Positions 1 through 9,457 are shown, numbered from the stretch's first letter. The stretch: DNA of 64,000 nt from UBA4459 sp963776205 (GCA_963776205.1 CAVZLR010000002.1:620001-684000); one strand, 5' to 3'. The notes: generated by a model not told the origin, from the sequence alone. Numbers and translations: made by a program.

Positions 1-698
1 TTTATGGTTATGGTTCATATGGTTATAGCATGGAGTCAACTTTTCGTTCTTCAAGGCTGAGTTTGATCGACAGGGGTTTTGTTTTTGCCATTGCACATAT
101 CCGTGGAGGAGAAGAAATGGGCAGGTACTGGTATGAAGATGGAAAATTATTAAAAAAGAAGAATACTTTTTTTGATTTTATTGATTGCGGTGAATTTTTA
201 GTAAAAGAAGGATATACTTCATCAGAAAAGATGTTTGCCCTTGGAGGAAGTGCCGGCGGATTGCTGGTTGGCGCCGTTATCAATTACAATCCTGGTTTAT
301 TTAAAGGTGTAATTGCAGCCGTTCCATTTGTAGATGTGGTAACCACGATGCTGGATGAAAGTATACCACTAACAACAGGTGAATACGACGAATGGGGGAA
401 TCCAAATGATCCTGAATATTATAATTATATGTTGTCTTATTCTCCCTACGACAATGTAAAAGCAATGGATTACCCGGCATTACTCGTAACTACCGGGCTG
501 CACGACAGCCAGGTTCAATATTGGGAGCCTGCCAAATGGGTGGCCAAATTAAGGGATATGAGAACCAATGATAATATGCTGTTATTGTGGACCAATATGG
601 AATTTGGTCATGGAGGTGCTTCAGGACGATTTGAAGCATATAAAGAAACAGCAATGGAAGATGCGTTTATGCTTAAACTGCTGGGAATAACAGAATAA
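1..698 (+). CDS. ptrB: Oligopeptidase B (S9A serine peptidase), C-terminal part
   Basis: This is the 3' end of a prolyl-oligopeptidase-family gene; the reading frame is already open at base 3 and the start lies outside the window. Visible are the catalytic-domain opening YGYGSYG, HIRGGEEMG, the nucleophile motif GGSAGG, the run PFVDVVTTMLD and PLTTGEYDEWGNP, an Asp in GLHDSQV and the catalytic His in GHGG. These blocks match oligopeptidase B, which cleaves peptides after basic residues, more closely than prolyl oligopeptidase itself. No signal peptide can be judged. The next gene converges on it with a 15-base gap. Confidence 0.9.
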   Translation, partial: YGYGSYGYSMESTFRSSRLSLIDRGFVFAIAHIRGGEEMGRYWYEDGKLLKKKNTFFDFIDCGEFLVKEGYTSSEKMFALGGSAGGLLVGAVINYNPGLFKGVIAAVPFVDVVTTMLDESIPLTTGEYDEWGNPNDPEYYNYMLSYSPYDNVKAMDYPALLVTTGLHDSQVQYWEPAKWVAKLRDMRTNDNMLLLWTNMEFGHGGASGRFEAYKETAMEDAFMLKLLGITE

Positions 699-713
699 AC
701 TCCGTCAGTAAAC

Positions 714-1433
714 TTAGGGTTTTTCGCCCCTTATTTCAAGCTTAAAACCAATTCCATGCACATTGGTGATTTTAATGTGCGGGTCAGAACTAAGATATTT
801 TCTGAGTTTTGTGATAAAAACATCCATGCTGCGGCCGATGAAATAATCATTTTCCCCCCAGATTTTTTCAAGGGCTTCTTCGCGTGGCAATAATACATTT
901 TTATTAATGCAGAGTAACTTCAGTAAACCTGACTCTTTCCTTGTTAGTTTTCTTTCGCCTTCGGCACTCTTAAGCAGCAGATTATTGCTGTCAAACTCAA
1001 ATTTACCAAGCTTGAAAACTTCCTCTGTATTTGTATTTAATGCTTTTGTTGCTGCACACCTTCGTAAAATTGCCTTAATTCTCAGGCTTAATTCCTCTGT
1101 GCTGAAAGGCTTGGTAATGTAGTCATCGCAACCATATTGAAATCCTTGAATCCGATCCTCTTTTAAATTTTTTGCAGTTAAAAAAATGATCGGCATTTCT
1201 TCCTTCTTTTGTTTTATTTCCTTAGCCAGTGTGAAACCATCTTTTTTGGGCATCATAACATCCAGAATAGCCAAATCATATTCGCTTTTACTAAAAAGCT
1301 GAAGTCCTAATTCACCATCCTTTGCATGATCAACAGCGTAACCTATCATCTCCAAGTAATCTTGCAGTATCATACTTAAATTTGGATCGTCTTCCACAAA
1401 TAGTATCCTGGCTTTTCTTTTTTCTTCTTTCAT
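714..1433 (-). CDS. OmpR/RprY-type response regulator
   Basis: DNA-binding response regulator of about 239 residues. The receiver domain shows the acidic pair in LFVEDD, the phospho-acceptor Asp at about residue 58 (LAILDVMMP), and DYITKPF with the conserved Lys. A winged-helix output domain follows (about 140-239, ending near VHGIGFKL). An upstream in-frame start at 1463 exists, but MKEEKRKARI at 1433 fits the family and leaves one base after the kinase stop at 1435, implying translational coupling. It resembles the RprY-type regulators common in Bacteroidota. Its likely binding sites are the TTAACA repeats at 2768-2805. Confidence 0.92.
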   Translation of the reverse strand: MKEEKRKARILFVEDDPNLSMILQDYLEMIGYAVDHAKDGELGLQLFSKSEYDLAILDVMMPKKDGFTLAKEIKQKKEEMPIIFLTAKNLKEDRIQGFQYGCDDYITKPFSTEELSLRIKAILRRCAATKALNTNTEEVFKLGKFEFDSNNLLLKSAEGERKLTRKESGLLKLLCINKNVLLPREEALEKIWGENDYFIGRSMDVFITKLRKYLSSDPHIKITNVHGIGFKLEIRGEKP

Positions 1434-1434
1434 T

Positions 1435-2715
1435 TTACTGGCTTTTAAATGGTAAAAAAACATTAAATGAAGACCCGGCGCCTGGCTGACTATTCAAACT
1501 GATGAGACCCTTGTGATGATCCACAACCGCTTTTACATAGTAAAGCCCTAATCCAAATCCCCTGGCCTCATGAATATTCCCTGTTGGTACCCGGTATAAT
1601 TTTTTAAATATAAACTTTTGATATTCCTTTCTAATACCAATCCCATTATCTTCTACCCTGATCATGATTCCGCCGTGCACGTTCCATGAATTTATTTTAA
1701 TTTCTGGCTCTACAGGAGAATATTTTATTGCATTATCAACTAGATTCGAAAAAACGTTTTGCAGATGCTCCCTGTCACCGATTATAAAATGTTCTTTTGC
1801 CTGTAGCTCAATTTGTAAAGCAACATGGTTTTCTTTTAACCGAATCTCAAAACTATGAAGTACGTTGTTCACAAGCTGATGAATATCAACTTTAAGTGAA
1901 CGATAACGCAGGCTTCCGGATTCCAAGGCAGCAATTTGAAGCATTTGCTCTACTTGATCCTGTAACCTATGATTTTCGTCAAGAATAACATTGGCATATT
2001 TTTTAATTTTCCTAGGTTCATTTTCAATCTCAGGCCGAAGCAACATTTCAGCTGCCAGTGATGAGGTAGCAATTGGTGTTTTAAACTCATGGGTTAGGTT
2101 ATTGATAAAGTCATTTTTAACGTCTGACAGCTTCTTTTGCCTAAAAAGGGTATAAATCACATATATAAAGTTAATTACAAGTGCTATCAAAAAGATAACA
2201 GACAATACAACCCAAAAATTCATTTGCTCTAATACCAAATATTTTTTCCCAGGGAAATAAATATTTAAAAAATAATCACCTGGCTTGTATAAGCTAACCA
2301 CAGAGAATTGATACTTTGAATCCAATAATTCATCTTCTGCTCCTTCAAATCTGCCCGCAATAAACTTACTATTTGATTTATTGTACAGTGCATAATAATA
2401 ATTGCTCTCAGTAAGCATAAAATCCAATTCTTCATGAATTAACGAATCTAGTAATCCAGGTATGATAATATCTGTCACATCAATTTTAAGATTTCTACAT
2501 CTTCTTAATGATTCTAGTTCGTCTTTAAAAATAGAGTCGTTTTTATGTTCAAGTAGTCTGTTAAGTACACTTTTCATAGAGATTTTTACACTATTGTCAA
2601 ATTGTTCCTGCTTCAATTCGAAAGCTTTACCCACCCAATATAATTGTGTTAGCACGATACCAACCAATGAAGCTGCGGCTAATACTATTATAATCATGAT
2701 GGCTTTCTTCTTCAT
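1435..2715 (-). CDS. Membrane sensor histidine kinase
   Basis: Sensor kinase of 426 residues paired with the response regulator just downstream. A transmembrane helix (about 6-26) is followed by a periplasmic sensor region (about 27-165) with no family I recognise, then a second membrane helix (about 167-190). HisKA has phospho-acceptor His at about 209 (NNLTHEFKTP). The HATPase domain shows NAIKYS, VEDNGIGI and GFGLGLYYV. It is transcribed first in the two-gene operon, from a probable -7 box at 2739-2732. The stimulus cannot be told from sequence; the periplasmic region suggests an envelope signal. Confidence 0.92.
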   Translation of the reverse strand: MKKKAIMIIIVLAAASLVGIVLTQLYWVGKAFELKQEQFDNSVKISMKSVLNRLLEHKNDSIFKDELESLRRCRNLKIDVTDIIIPGLLDSLIHEELDFMLTESNYYYALYNKSNSKFIAGRFEGAEDELLDSKYQFSVVSLYKPGDYFLNIYFPGKKYLVLEQMNFWVVLSVIFLIALVINFIYVIYTLFRQKKLSDVKNDFINNLTHEFKTPIATSSLAAEMLLRPEIENEPRKIKKYANVILDENHRLQDQVEQMLQIAALESGSLRYRSLKVDIHQLVNNVLHSFEIRLKENHVALQIELQAKEHFIIGDREHLQNVFSNLVDNAIKYSPVEPEIKINSWNVHGGIMIRVEDNGIGIRKEYQKFIFKKLYRVPTGNIHEARGFGLGLYYVKAVVDHHKGLISLNSQPGAGSSFNVFLPFKSQ

Positions 2716-2731
2716 TTTCTTTACACTTTTC

Positions 2732-2739
2732 CAAATTTA
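2732..2739 (-). promoter_or_regulatory. -7 promoter box for the kinase/regulator operon
   Basis: Read on the minus strand the sequence is TAAATTTG, a perfect match to the Bacteroidota -7 element TAnnTTTG, 16 bases before the kinase ATG. No clear -33 TTTG is visible. The TTAACA array lies 29-66 bases upstream, where an activator or autoregulator would bind. Confidence 0.5.
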
Positions 2740-2767
2740 ACCTTTGATAAGCAGCAATATATGTTAA

Positions 2768-2805
2768 TTAACAAATAGTTAACAGTTTTTAACATGCAGT
2801 TAACA
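2768..2805. promoter_or_regulatory. Four helically phased TTAACA repeats (response-regulator site)
   Basis: Perfect TTAACA hexamers start at 2768, 2779, 2789 and 2800, spaced 11, 10 and 11 bases, so all lie on one face of the helix. This is the usual layout of OmpR/PhoB-family binding sites. They lie between the minus-strand kinase/regulator promoter (2732-2739) and the plus-strand promoter of the small exported protein (2827-2834). The last repeat covers the expected -33 region of the plus-strand promoter. Binding by the neighbouring regulator is inferred. Confidence 0.6.
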
Positions 2806-2826
2806 CTACTTCACTTTTTTACAGTC

Positions 2827-2834
2827 TATTTTTG
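2827..2834 (+). promoter_or_regulatory. -7 promoter box for the small exported protein
   Basis: TATTTTTG matches TAnnTTTG perfectly and lies 41 bases before the ATG at 2876. The fourth TTAACA repeat ends 21 bases upstream, replacing a recognisable -33 element, as in activator-dependent promoters. Confidence 0.5.
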
Positions 2835-2875
2835 TTTCTCAAGAATTATTAACCATTAAGAGAAAGGTAAAAAAG

Positions 2876-3115
2876 ATGAGAAAAAAAATTCTAGCATTAA
2901 GCTTAAGCATCCTATTCTTTGGCGGCATTACCACATCCACTTTGGCCATGGTAACTGAATCTACCAATACTATTATACGCATTGATAACGACAAAGATAA
3001 GGACAAGAAGTCCAAAAAGTCAAAAGAAGATTGTAAAAGCGCCAAATCATGCTGCGATTACAAGAAAAGTGACAAGTCATGCGATGACAAGGACAAAGGA
3101 AAAGACGACAAGTAA
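2876..3115 (+). CDS. Small exported Lys/Asp-rich protein with four cysteines
   Basis: 79 residues that I do not recognise as a named family. A clean signal peptide (about 1-24, MRKKILALSLSILFFGG, cut near STLA) precedes a mature part dominated by Lys, Asp and Ser, with cysteines in the pattern C-x5-CC-x8-C. This could bind metal or form disulfides. An AG-rich stretch (AGAGAAAGG) lies 11 bases before the ATG. It is divergent from the two-component operon, shares the TTAACA array with it, and ends at a strong terminator, so it looks like a dedicated envelope-stress target of that system. Confidence 0.65.
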   Translation: MRKKILALSLSILFFGGITTSTLAMVTESTNTIIRIDNDKDKDKKSKKSKEDCKSAKSCCDYKKSDKSCDDKDKGKDDK

Positions 3116-3143
3116 TAACTTTTTCATTAATTAATTTGGTTTG

Positions 3144-3176
3144 GCCCTCTCAATGTAAATTGAGTGGGCTTTTTTA
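3144..3176 (+). terminator. Rho-independent terminator
   Basis: An 11-base stem with one mismatch (GCCCTCTCAAT / ATTGAGTGGGC) around a GTAA loop is followed by a run of six T. It ends the small exported protein's transcript between two convergent genes. Confidence 0.8.
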
Positions 3177-3194
3177 TTTGTCCTTTCAGCTTTC

Positions 3195-6008
3195 CTAATG
3201 AATAATCAGTTTTTCAGTTATAGATTTATTACCTGACTCAACCCTAACAAAGTAGATGCCTGGATTCATCATCTGAACATCAGTAGTTATTTGATTTATG
3301 CCTTTGCTTAGTTGAGCGTCTTTTATTTCTTTTACTTTCTTTCCTATTATATCATAAAAATAGATGTCAGTATTTAATAGGTTACTTTCATTTTCAATTA
3401 TGATATGTAATTTCATCATTGCAGGATTTGGATACAAACCAAGTTTTAAGAATTGACTATCAATTATATTCTCTTCAACATCAACAAATGCAGGAGTTGT
3501 CAACTTCTTATTCGTATACAGTCTATATTCACCTGCCTGCAACATGATCTTTTCATTTACGTCTGATACCACAATCGAATCTCCGGTCCAGTAATCGTAC
3601 CAGGTACCAGTAAAGTAGAAATCCGGATCTATTTCTGCTTCTCCTGTATGAAAATTACCTAGCACAACAACTGACATCTCTGGGCTCGTAAGTTTGATTT
3701 TTTTCATCGCCCAGCGAACGTCCAATTCAAAATCATCAGTTTCAAATACATCTAAATTCTTTTTCAGATCAATTAATGATGCATATGTATACCACAAATT
3801 CCGGCGATGCCAATTGTCCATATAATCCCACCTGGGAGGTTTTTCACATAATCTGCAATCATTTGCGTCTGGATCCCATGGGTTGTAGTTGATCGTATAA
3901 TCATAGCCTCTTTCACCAAATTGCCAGATCATTTTTGGTCCTGGTATCGTAAAAAAGAAATTAGCGGCCAATGCTTGACGATTTAATGCGGTATTTAATT
4001 CAGTTATATTATAGTCTCCACTCGAATTTCCATAGGCTAAATTTTTATACATCAGCCTCTCCTCATCATGGCTTTCCATATAACCTACCACGTTCGGCTC
4101 ATTCCAATTTCTTTTTTGATAAGAAATCCATGAAAAGTCGGATTTTCCGTTTTCATTATATCCCATGGTAGCTTCATTATAAGCACTATTCATATTACCC
4201 CACATCAGAATACCATAATCAGCCAATTCTTTTTCTTCAGTATTATTAGCCAGGTGTTCAAAAATGACGACTGCATCCGGATTGCGTTCCCAAATTTCAT
4301 CTGTCATGCGTTTTAAAAGTCTCACCCGGTCTGCATCATAATTGCTACCCCATGGATCCTCCGGACCATGTATGGTATTGCTAAATCCTTTGGTAAAATC
4401 AAAACGAAATCCGTCAATCTTGTATTTACTCATCCAGTAACTGTTTATGCTGTCAACTAAAGCTTGGGTCGCCAGACTCTCATGGTTAAAATCGTAGCCC
4501 CAATTGGCATCAGCATATGGAAAGTTACTCTCCTGATTATACCAGGGACTATTGGCAGCAGGCCGATTATGTTCCTGGTCGTAGTACATCTGTAAAAACG
4601 GGGCACCATAAGAGTGGTTCAGCACCATATCCATAAAAACGGCAATCCCCCTGCTGTGGCATGCATCAATAAATGCTTTTAAAGTGTTTCTGGGACCATA
4701 GTATTTATCAGGTGCAAAATAGTAATTCGGGTTGTAACCCCAGCTTGAGTTGCCTCCAAACTCGTTAAAGGGCATCAGTTCGATAGCGTTAACACCAAGC
4801 CTATTCAAATAGTCAAGGGTGTCAATTAAAGTATTATAATCATGTTTCTCAACGAAATCTCTTATCAATAGTTCGTAGATTACAAGGTCCTCTTTTTTTG
4901 GTGGTGTAAAATTCTCTACCTGCCATTGGTAATCATCCTGAGCGGTTTGAAATACACTTGCTAAAAACACTGTTTTACCATCAGGATAGGGCGGAAGATT
5001 TGGATAGGTTTCAGGATTGATATACTGATCATCCCATGGGTCGCTCACCTGTTCACAATACATATCCCCTACCAGTTGTGTGGGATCGCCATTAATAAAA
5101 TATTGAAATATATATGGCCTTTGCGGTTCTAATCCACTGATTTCAACCCAATACCGATCTCCATCAGGGGTTTGTTTCATATAAATATCCTCGGATAGTT
5201 CCCAGTTGCTATGATCGCCCCAGGCGAATACATATTGTTTTTCCGGAGCATATAAACAAAAAACAACCGTTGTGTCATTCATATAATTTATACCATCCCT
5301 GATACCATCCGGTAAAGCTTCTACAATGGGTTCAGATCGCACATAATAATAAAACGAATCAGCCACCATTTCTGTATCACTTTTTGCGATAGCAGTTACC
5401 CATCTTGCTCCAATAGTTGTCACCGGGATATCATATTGAAATGAACTGCCTGTATCAGCAAATACCTTTTCATCATCTATGTACAAAAAACTGGAATCAG
5501 CCATATTGGTGCTCCACTCCACATGAATCGTTTCATCTAACTGAACTATAAGTGCGTTCGTTTCAGGCAATGTGATTACCACAGCTAATTCAGGTTCATA
5601 CACATCGTAATAGATGTCTGGTGTAGTTTGCAGTTCAGAATTAGAACTTCTAAACACAAAACAAAGCTCTGTTATCTCCTCTGATGTGGGCACCTCATAA
5701 TATTCTCTAATGGTAGGCTCGATATCTAATTTGTACAAATTAGCTTCAATGTTTGTCAATTTTGCCTTTGGGATATTTTCTGTCCACCCAGCGATAACAT
5801 ATTGCCAATCGTCACCATCAATGGTTACACCAGTATGTGCATACACGTCGCCAGTATACCCTTCAAGTGCTGTGCCAATTGCATTAAAGTAAACTATTGC
5901 TGGTTCATCAGCTGTTGGAAACGGTGGATCGACAGTAATTATCTGTGCATTTATACTGTAACCAGATAATAGAATTCCAATTATAAGTAAGACCTTTTTA
6001 AGAAACAT
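3195..6008 (-). CDS. T9SS-exported GH13 alpha-amylase family protein
   Basis: Large exported glycoside hydrolase, 937 residues from the ATG at 6008 (signal peptide MFLKKVLLIIGILLSG); the longer frame to 6050 adds a non-signal extension. In order: an N-terminal domain (about 22-130) resembling that of the GH31 protein at 17019-19859; an Ig-like stretch (about 140-230); a CBM48-like domain (about 240-360); and a GH13 barrel. The barrel shows DMVLNH, the nucleophile in GFRFDFTKG, the acid in VIFEHL and ESHDEERL. A T9SS type A sorting domain ends the protein (LGLYPNP, GIYFVRVESG). It probably attacks starch or pullulan at the surface or outside the cell. It has its own promoter, downstream of a terminator. 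Confidence 0.92.
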   Translation of the reverse strand: MFLKKVLLIIGILLSGYSINAQIITVDPPFPTADEPAIVYFNAIGTALEGYTGDVYAHTGVTIDGDDWQYVIAGWTENIPKAKLTNIEANLYKLDIEPTIREYYEVPTSEEITELCFVFRSSNSELQTTPDIYYDVYEPELAVVITLPETNALIVQLDETIHVEWSTNMADSSFLYIDDEKVFADTGSSFQYDIPVTTIGARWVTAIAKSDTEMVADSFYYYVRSEPIVEALPDGIRDGINYMNDTTVVFCLYAPEKQYVFAWGDHSNWELSEDIYMKQTPDGDRYWVEISGLEPQRPYIFQYFINGDPTQLVGDMYCEQVSDPWDDQYINPETYPNLPPYPDGKTVFLASVFQTAQDDYQWQVENFTPPKKEDLVIYELLIRDFVEKHDYNTLIDTLDYLNRLGVNAIELMPFNEFGGNSSWGYNPNYYFAPDKYYGPRNTLKAFIDACHSRGIAVFMDMVLNHSYGAPFLQMYYDQEHNRPAANSPWYNQESNFPYADANWGYDFNHESLATQALVDSINSYWMSKYKIDGFRFDFTKGFSNTIHGPEDPWGSNYDADRVRLLKRMTDEIWERNPDAVVIFEHLANNTEEKELADYGILMWGNMNSAYNEATMGYNENGKSDFSWISYQKRNWNEPNVVGYMESHDEERLMYKNLAYGNSSGDYNITELNTALNRQALAANFFFTIPGPKMIWQFGERGYDYTINYNPWDPDANDCRLCEKPPRWDYMDNWHRRNLWYTYASLIDLKKNLDVFETDDFELDVRWAMKKIKLTSPEMSVVVLGNFHTGEAEIDPDFYFTGTWYDYWTGDSIVVSDVNEKIMLQAGEYRLYTNKKLTTPAFVDVEENIIDSQFLKLGLYPNPAMMKLHIIIENESNLLNTDIYFYDIIGKKVKEIKDAQLSKGINQITTDVQMMNPGIYFVRVESGNKSITEKLIIH

Positions 6009-6030
6009 TTTTATGTGATTTTTTGAATCA

Positions 6031-6039
6031 GCAAAATTA
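6031..6039 (-). promoter_or_regulatory. -7 promoter box for the GH13 amylase
   Basis: The minus strand reads TAATTTTGC, a perfect TAnnTTTGC element 22 bases before the ATG at 6008 and just downstream of the terminator of the preceding gene. It suggests that the amylase is an independent transcription unit. Confidence 0.5.
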
Positions 6040-6057
6040 GCTGAAAACATAATACGT

Positions 6058-6088
6058 ATAAAAAAAACTGCCCCTTTCGGGGCAGTTT
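6058..6088 (-). terminator. Rho-independent terminator between the binding protein and the amylase
   Basis: A perfect 10-base stem AAACTGCCCC / GGGGCAGTTT with a TTTC loop, followed on the minus strand by a run of eight T. It lies after the stop of the gene at 6113-9457 and before the amylase promoter. Confidence 0.85.
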
Positions 6089-6112
6089 TATATTAATTTA
6101 AGAATTTAATTC

Positions 6113-9100
6113 CTATTGAACAATGAGCTTTTTAACAGCACGTTTGCCATCTTCACCAATGATGTTTACGAAGTAAATACCACGGGTTAAGTTGCTCATG
6201 TTGAACTGTACCAGATTACTTCCATTGAAGTTATCATTAATCTGTGTAATAACTCTTCCCTGGATATCAGTTACCATTACATGAACTTTACCATTGAAAG
6301 TTTCACCAACGGCTCTTAAATTCACATTTCCGGTTGTTGGGTTCGGGAATAACTCGATATCAGCATTGTATAATACATTTTCATTCACAGAGTTTGCAAA
6401 GAAGAATGGACCACCAGCTAATTGCAGGTCACCTAAATCGCCTGTGTTACTCCAGTTACTTCCAGTACCATACCATACAGTTTGATAATCACGGCCAACA
6501 TTATTGTCGCTGTCGTTATTACCAAGGCTCCATCCCATTACGCGACCTCTGCCAGGTGCGAAATCAAAGTTATCCCAACCAAGACGTAATTCAACATTAT
6601 AGCCACCTGTTACCTCTTTGTAAATAGCATCAAAGTTTGTAACCGGAACGCCGTCTGCTTTTACCCATAGGGTATCTTCAGGGTTGGCATCAACGATGAG
6701 CTGCGTATCGAAATCAGCATCGAATGCGCCATCCTTATCATTGTTACCGTCAATATACATTTCAACAGCGTCATTATCCCAAGGATTTCCAGTAAACTCA
6801 ACCACAGCATCAACTACTTTAACGCCAATATACAGGTTGAATTCGTCCCATTTAAGACCATAAGTAACAGTATTATTAATTGGACCTGTACCTGCAACTA
6901 AAATGTCACTACCATAATCCATGCTGTATTCTGCCAGGTCACCATCAATTGTTGGTGCTGTTTCAGTATATTGTGCCATAGCAATTCCTTCGTCAGGAAC
7001 TACACCAGCAGCATCAAAAGTATATTCACCGCTTAAACAATCAAATGACACCCTGTATTTATCAGCTGTTGCCGGAATCATGGCGCCTCCAATTGTTGCT
7101 ACACCTGTAGGGAAAGCATCAGAGCTCCACTCAACGGTGGATTGCATATCTTTTCTGAATACTACATCCTGAGCATTAAATAACTCATAAGTACCCACAT
7201 AATACGTTGGCATATCAGTTGGATTTCTTAAAACCACATCGCCAATTGTTGCATTATAAAGGCTTATACACCCGCAAGCTAAAACTCCAAAATTAAGATC
7301 TCCGAATGATGATGTGTTATCATAGTTCTCTAATCCACCGTTCCAGCCCAAGGTATATCCCGGGTCATCTCCGTCAACGTCAGTCACAAATAAATCAAAT
7401 CCCAATTGTGCACCTTCTTCAGGAGTTACTCCTAATTTATCTAATGGTATACCAACTTCAGCTGTATATCCTACTCCAACCTGTAAACTCATGCCGAATA
7501 AGAAATCAGCAGCTGTTAAGCCTTCAGGTCCCTGTAAAATTGTTATGCCTGCTGCTCCAAATGTTGCATGTATGTCAGCATCATCATAAACGCCACCTGA
7601 TTTATTGCCATCAATAAATAACTCACCTCCATCACCCACATTTGGAAACATATCCATAACGTCAACGCCTACATATAAATAAGCGCCTTCTCTAGCGTCA
7701 GAACTTTTATAAGTAACGCCAAAATCAACTGTATTTAGGTCTCCTGTTTCAGGAACAGTTCCATCAATTATCCTTGAAACATTTTGGTCGATACTCCAGT
7801 CAGCTTCACTCAATACACCGTCAATGGTCATATCAAATACTTTAGGTGCAATAACAGCATTTCCTAAACGTTCGAAACAATAGTCGCCTGATACACAGTT
7901 GAAAGTAATGTTGTATTTACCTCCGGAAACAGGAATCAATTTGGTCACGTCTTGAACTCCTTGCTGGCAAAGTGTTGTACCACCCCAAATGACATCATCA
8001 TTTATTTCTTGTCCTGCCATTATGAAGAACAGGTTGGTTGCTGAAGTAAAATTATAGGTTAATGAAAATGAATTAGGAGAGTTGGGATCGCGCACCAATA
8101 GTGTTGGATCTTCTGCAGCACCCCACTCATTAAAATCACCGACTATTTCAATTTCACCACATGCTTCATTATTCACTGTAAAAGTGTAAGCTTTGGTTGA
8201 ATAATCAAAAGTTACATCGTAAGTTCCGGCAACAACAGGAATATTTGCTCCGTTATCATCACCTGTTCCGGTTGGAAAATCAGCTGAACCCCAGTTGGCA
8301 CTCCAATCCATATTCTCGCGGAATTTTGATTCAGAATCTTCAAACCAGTCACGGGTTAAGGTAAACATGTTTGGATTCATTAGATCTCTTTTCATCATCA
8401 CATCACCGTTCCAATTGTTGAAGGCTCCGATCATACTGATAGGGCCAGAAACAGCTGTAAATGTATATTCACCGGTTGCACAATTAAATGTAACATGATA
8501 GTCAGTTGAAATACCAGTTTCATCTAAAGGAACAGGAATATTATCTCCATCAAGAACGCCTGTACCTGTTGGGAAATCTGATGAACCCCAGTTGGTTCCC
8601 CAATCTGAATTCGCACGGAATTTTAATTCAACGATTCCATCAGGTGGGTCGCTTGTATCCATGTCATCATTCAGGCTTAAAACAACATGCCACATATCAG
8701 GATTCATTGCATCACGCATCATCCAGTAATCAGCTGCCCAACCATTGAATTCACCAATTAAACCAACCATTCCACAAGTAGAAGTAAATGTATACTCCCC
8801 AGTTGCACAGTTGAATTCAACTTTATAGTTACCAACTGGAACAGGAATATTATCTCCATCAACCACACCTGTACCTGTTGGGAAATCAGATGAACCCCAG
8901 TTTACTGCCCAGTCACCGTTTTCACGGAATTTTAATTCGACAATTCCATCAGGTGGATCACTTGTGTCATTTTCATCAGTTAAATAAATATAACCAGTCC
9001 ACATATCAGGATTCATTGCATCTCTCATTAATGCATGGTCACCTGCCCATCCGTTAAACTCTCCGATCATACTCACTTCACCGCATGTAGCAGTAAAACT

Positions 9101-9457
9101 GTAAGCACCAGTTTCGCAATTAAATGTAATCATATATGTTCCTGGAGGAACAGGAACATTGTCGCCATCAAGGACAGCAGTACCACTTGGGAAGTCAGAT
9201 GAACCCCAGTTAGTTGTCCAATCACGGTTAGCACGGAATTTCATTTCAATAATGCCATCAGGTGGGTCACTTGTGTCATCATTTTCTGTTACTGTGAGTA
9301 TTGTAGTAAACTCAGCCGGATTATTGGCATCACGCATCATCATGTGATCGTCAGCCCAAGCTGTGAACTCACCAATCAACCCCACTTGACCGCATTGGCT
9401 CATCACATTCATGGAAACGAATACGGCCAGGATTGTTAATAGTAAAACTCTCTTCAT
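6113..9457 (-). CDS. T9SS-exported multi-module SusE/SusF-like starch-binding protein
   Basis: 1114 residues from ATG 9457 (MKRVLLLTILAVFVS signal peptide); the frame further upstream begins at a TTG and is unlikely. Three tandem repeats of about 103 residues (22-124, 125-227, 228-335) share IGEFNGWA, MRDA, NWGSSDFP and FNCATGEYTF. Two diverged copies and a partial one (about 745-845) follow. Two CBM9/DOMON-like domains (about 535-730 and 860-1020, each with TIDG and ELFIDGN or EMYIDGN) are interspersed. A T9SS sorting domain ends it (IELFPNPTTGN, GIYFVNIIGEDG). There is no lipobox, unlike classic SusE/SusF lipoproteins. The role inferred is starch capture at the surface next to SusC/SusD. 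No catalytic motif is seen. Confidence 0.85.
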   Translation of the reverse strand: MKRVLLLTILAVFVSMNVMSQCGQVGLIGEFTAWADDHMMMRDANNPAEFTTILTVTENDDTSDPPDGIIEMKFRANRDWTTNWGSSDFPSGTAVLDGDNVPVPPGTYMITFNCETGAYSFTATCGEVSMIGEFNGWAGDHALMRDAMNPDMWTGYIYLTDENDTSDPPDGIVELKFRENGDWAVNWGSSDFPTGTGVVDGDNIPVPVGNYKVEFNCATGEYTFTSTCGMVGLIGEFNGWAADYWMMRDAMNPDMWHVVLSLNDDMDTSDPPDGIVELKFRANSDWGTNWGSSDFPTGTGVLDGDNIPVPLDETGISTDYHVTFNCATGEYTFTAVSGPISMIGAFNNWNGDVMMKRDLMNPNMFTLTRDWFEDSESKFRENMDWSANWGSADFPTGTGDDNGANIPVVAGTYDVTFDYSTKAYTFTVNNEACGEIEIVGDFNEWGAAEDPTLLVRDPNSPNSFSLTYNFTSATNLFFIMAGQEINDDVIWGGTTLCQQGVQDVTKLIPVSGGKYNITFNCVSGDYCFERLGNAVIAPKVFDMTIDGVLSEADWSIDQNVSRIIDGTVPETGDLNTVDFGVTYKSSDAREGAYLYVGVDVMDMFPNVGDGGELFIDGNKSGGVYDDADIHATFGAAGITILQGPEGLTAADFLFGMSLQVGVGYTAEVGIPLDKLGVTPEEGAQLGFDLFVTDVDGDDPGYTLGWNGGLENYDNTSSFGDLNFGVLACGCISLYNATIGDVVLRNPTDMPTYYVGTYELFNAQDVVFRKDMQSTVEWSSDAFPTGVATIGGAMIPATADKYRVSFDCLSGEYTFDAAGVVPDEGIAMAQYTETAPTIDGDLAEYSMDYGSDILVAGTGPINNTVTYGLKWDEFNLYIGVKVVDAVVEFTGNPWDNDAVEMYIDGNNDKDGAFDADFDTQLIVDANPEDTLWVKADGVPVTNFDAIYKEVTGGYNVELRLGWDNFDFAPGRGRVMGWSLGNNDSDNNVGRDYQTVWYGTGSNWSNTGDLGDLQLAGGPFFFANSVNENVLYNADIELFPNPTTGNVNLRAVGETFNGKVHVMVTDIQGRVITQINDNFNGSNLVQFNMSNLTRGIYFVNIIGEDGKRAVKKLIVQ

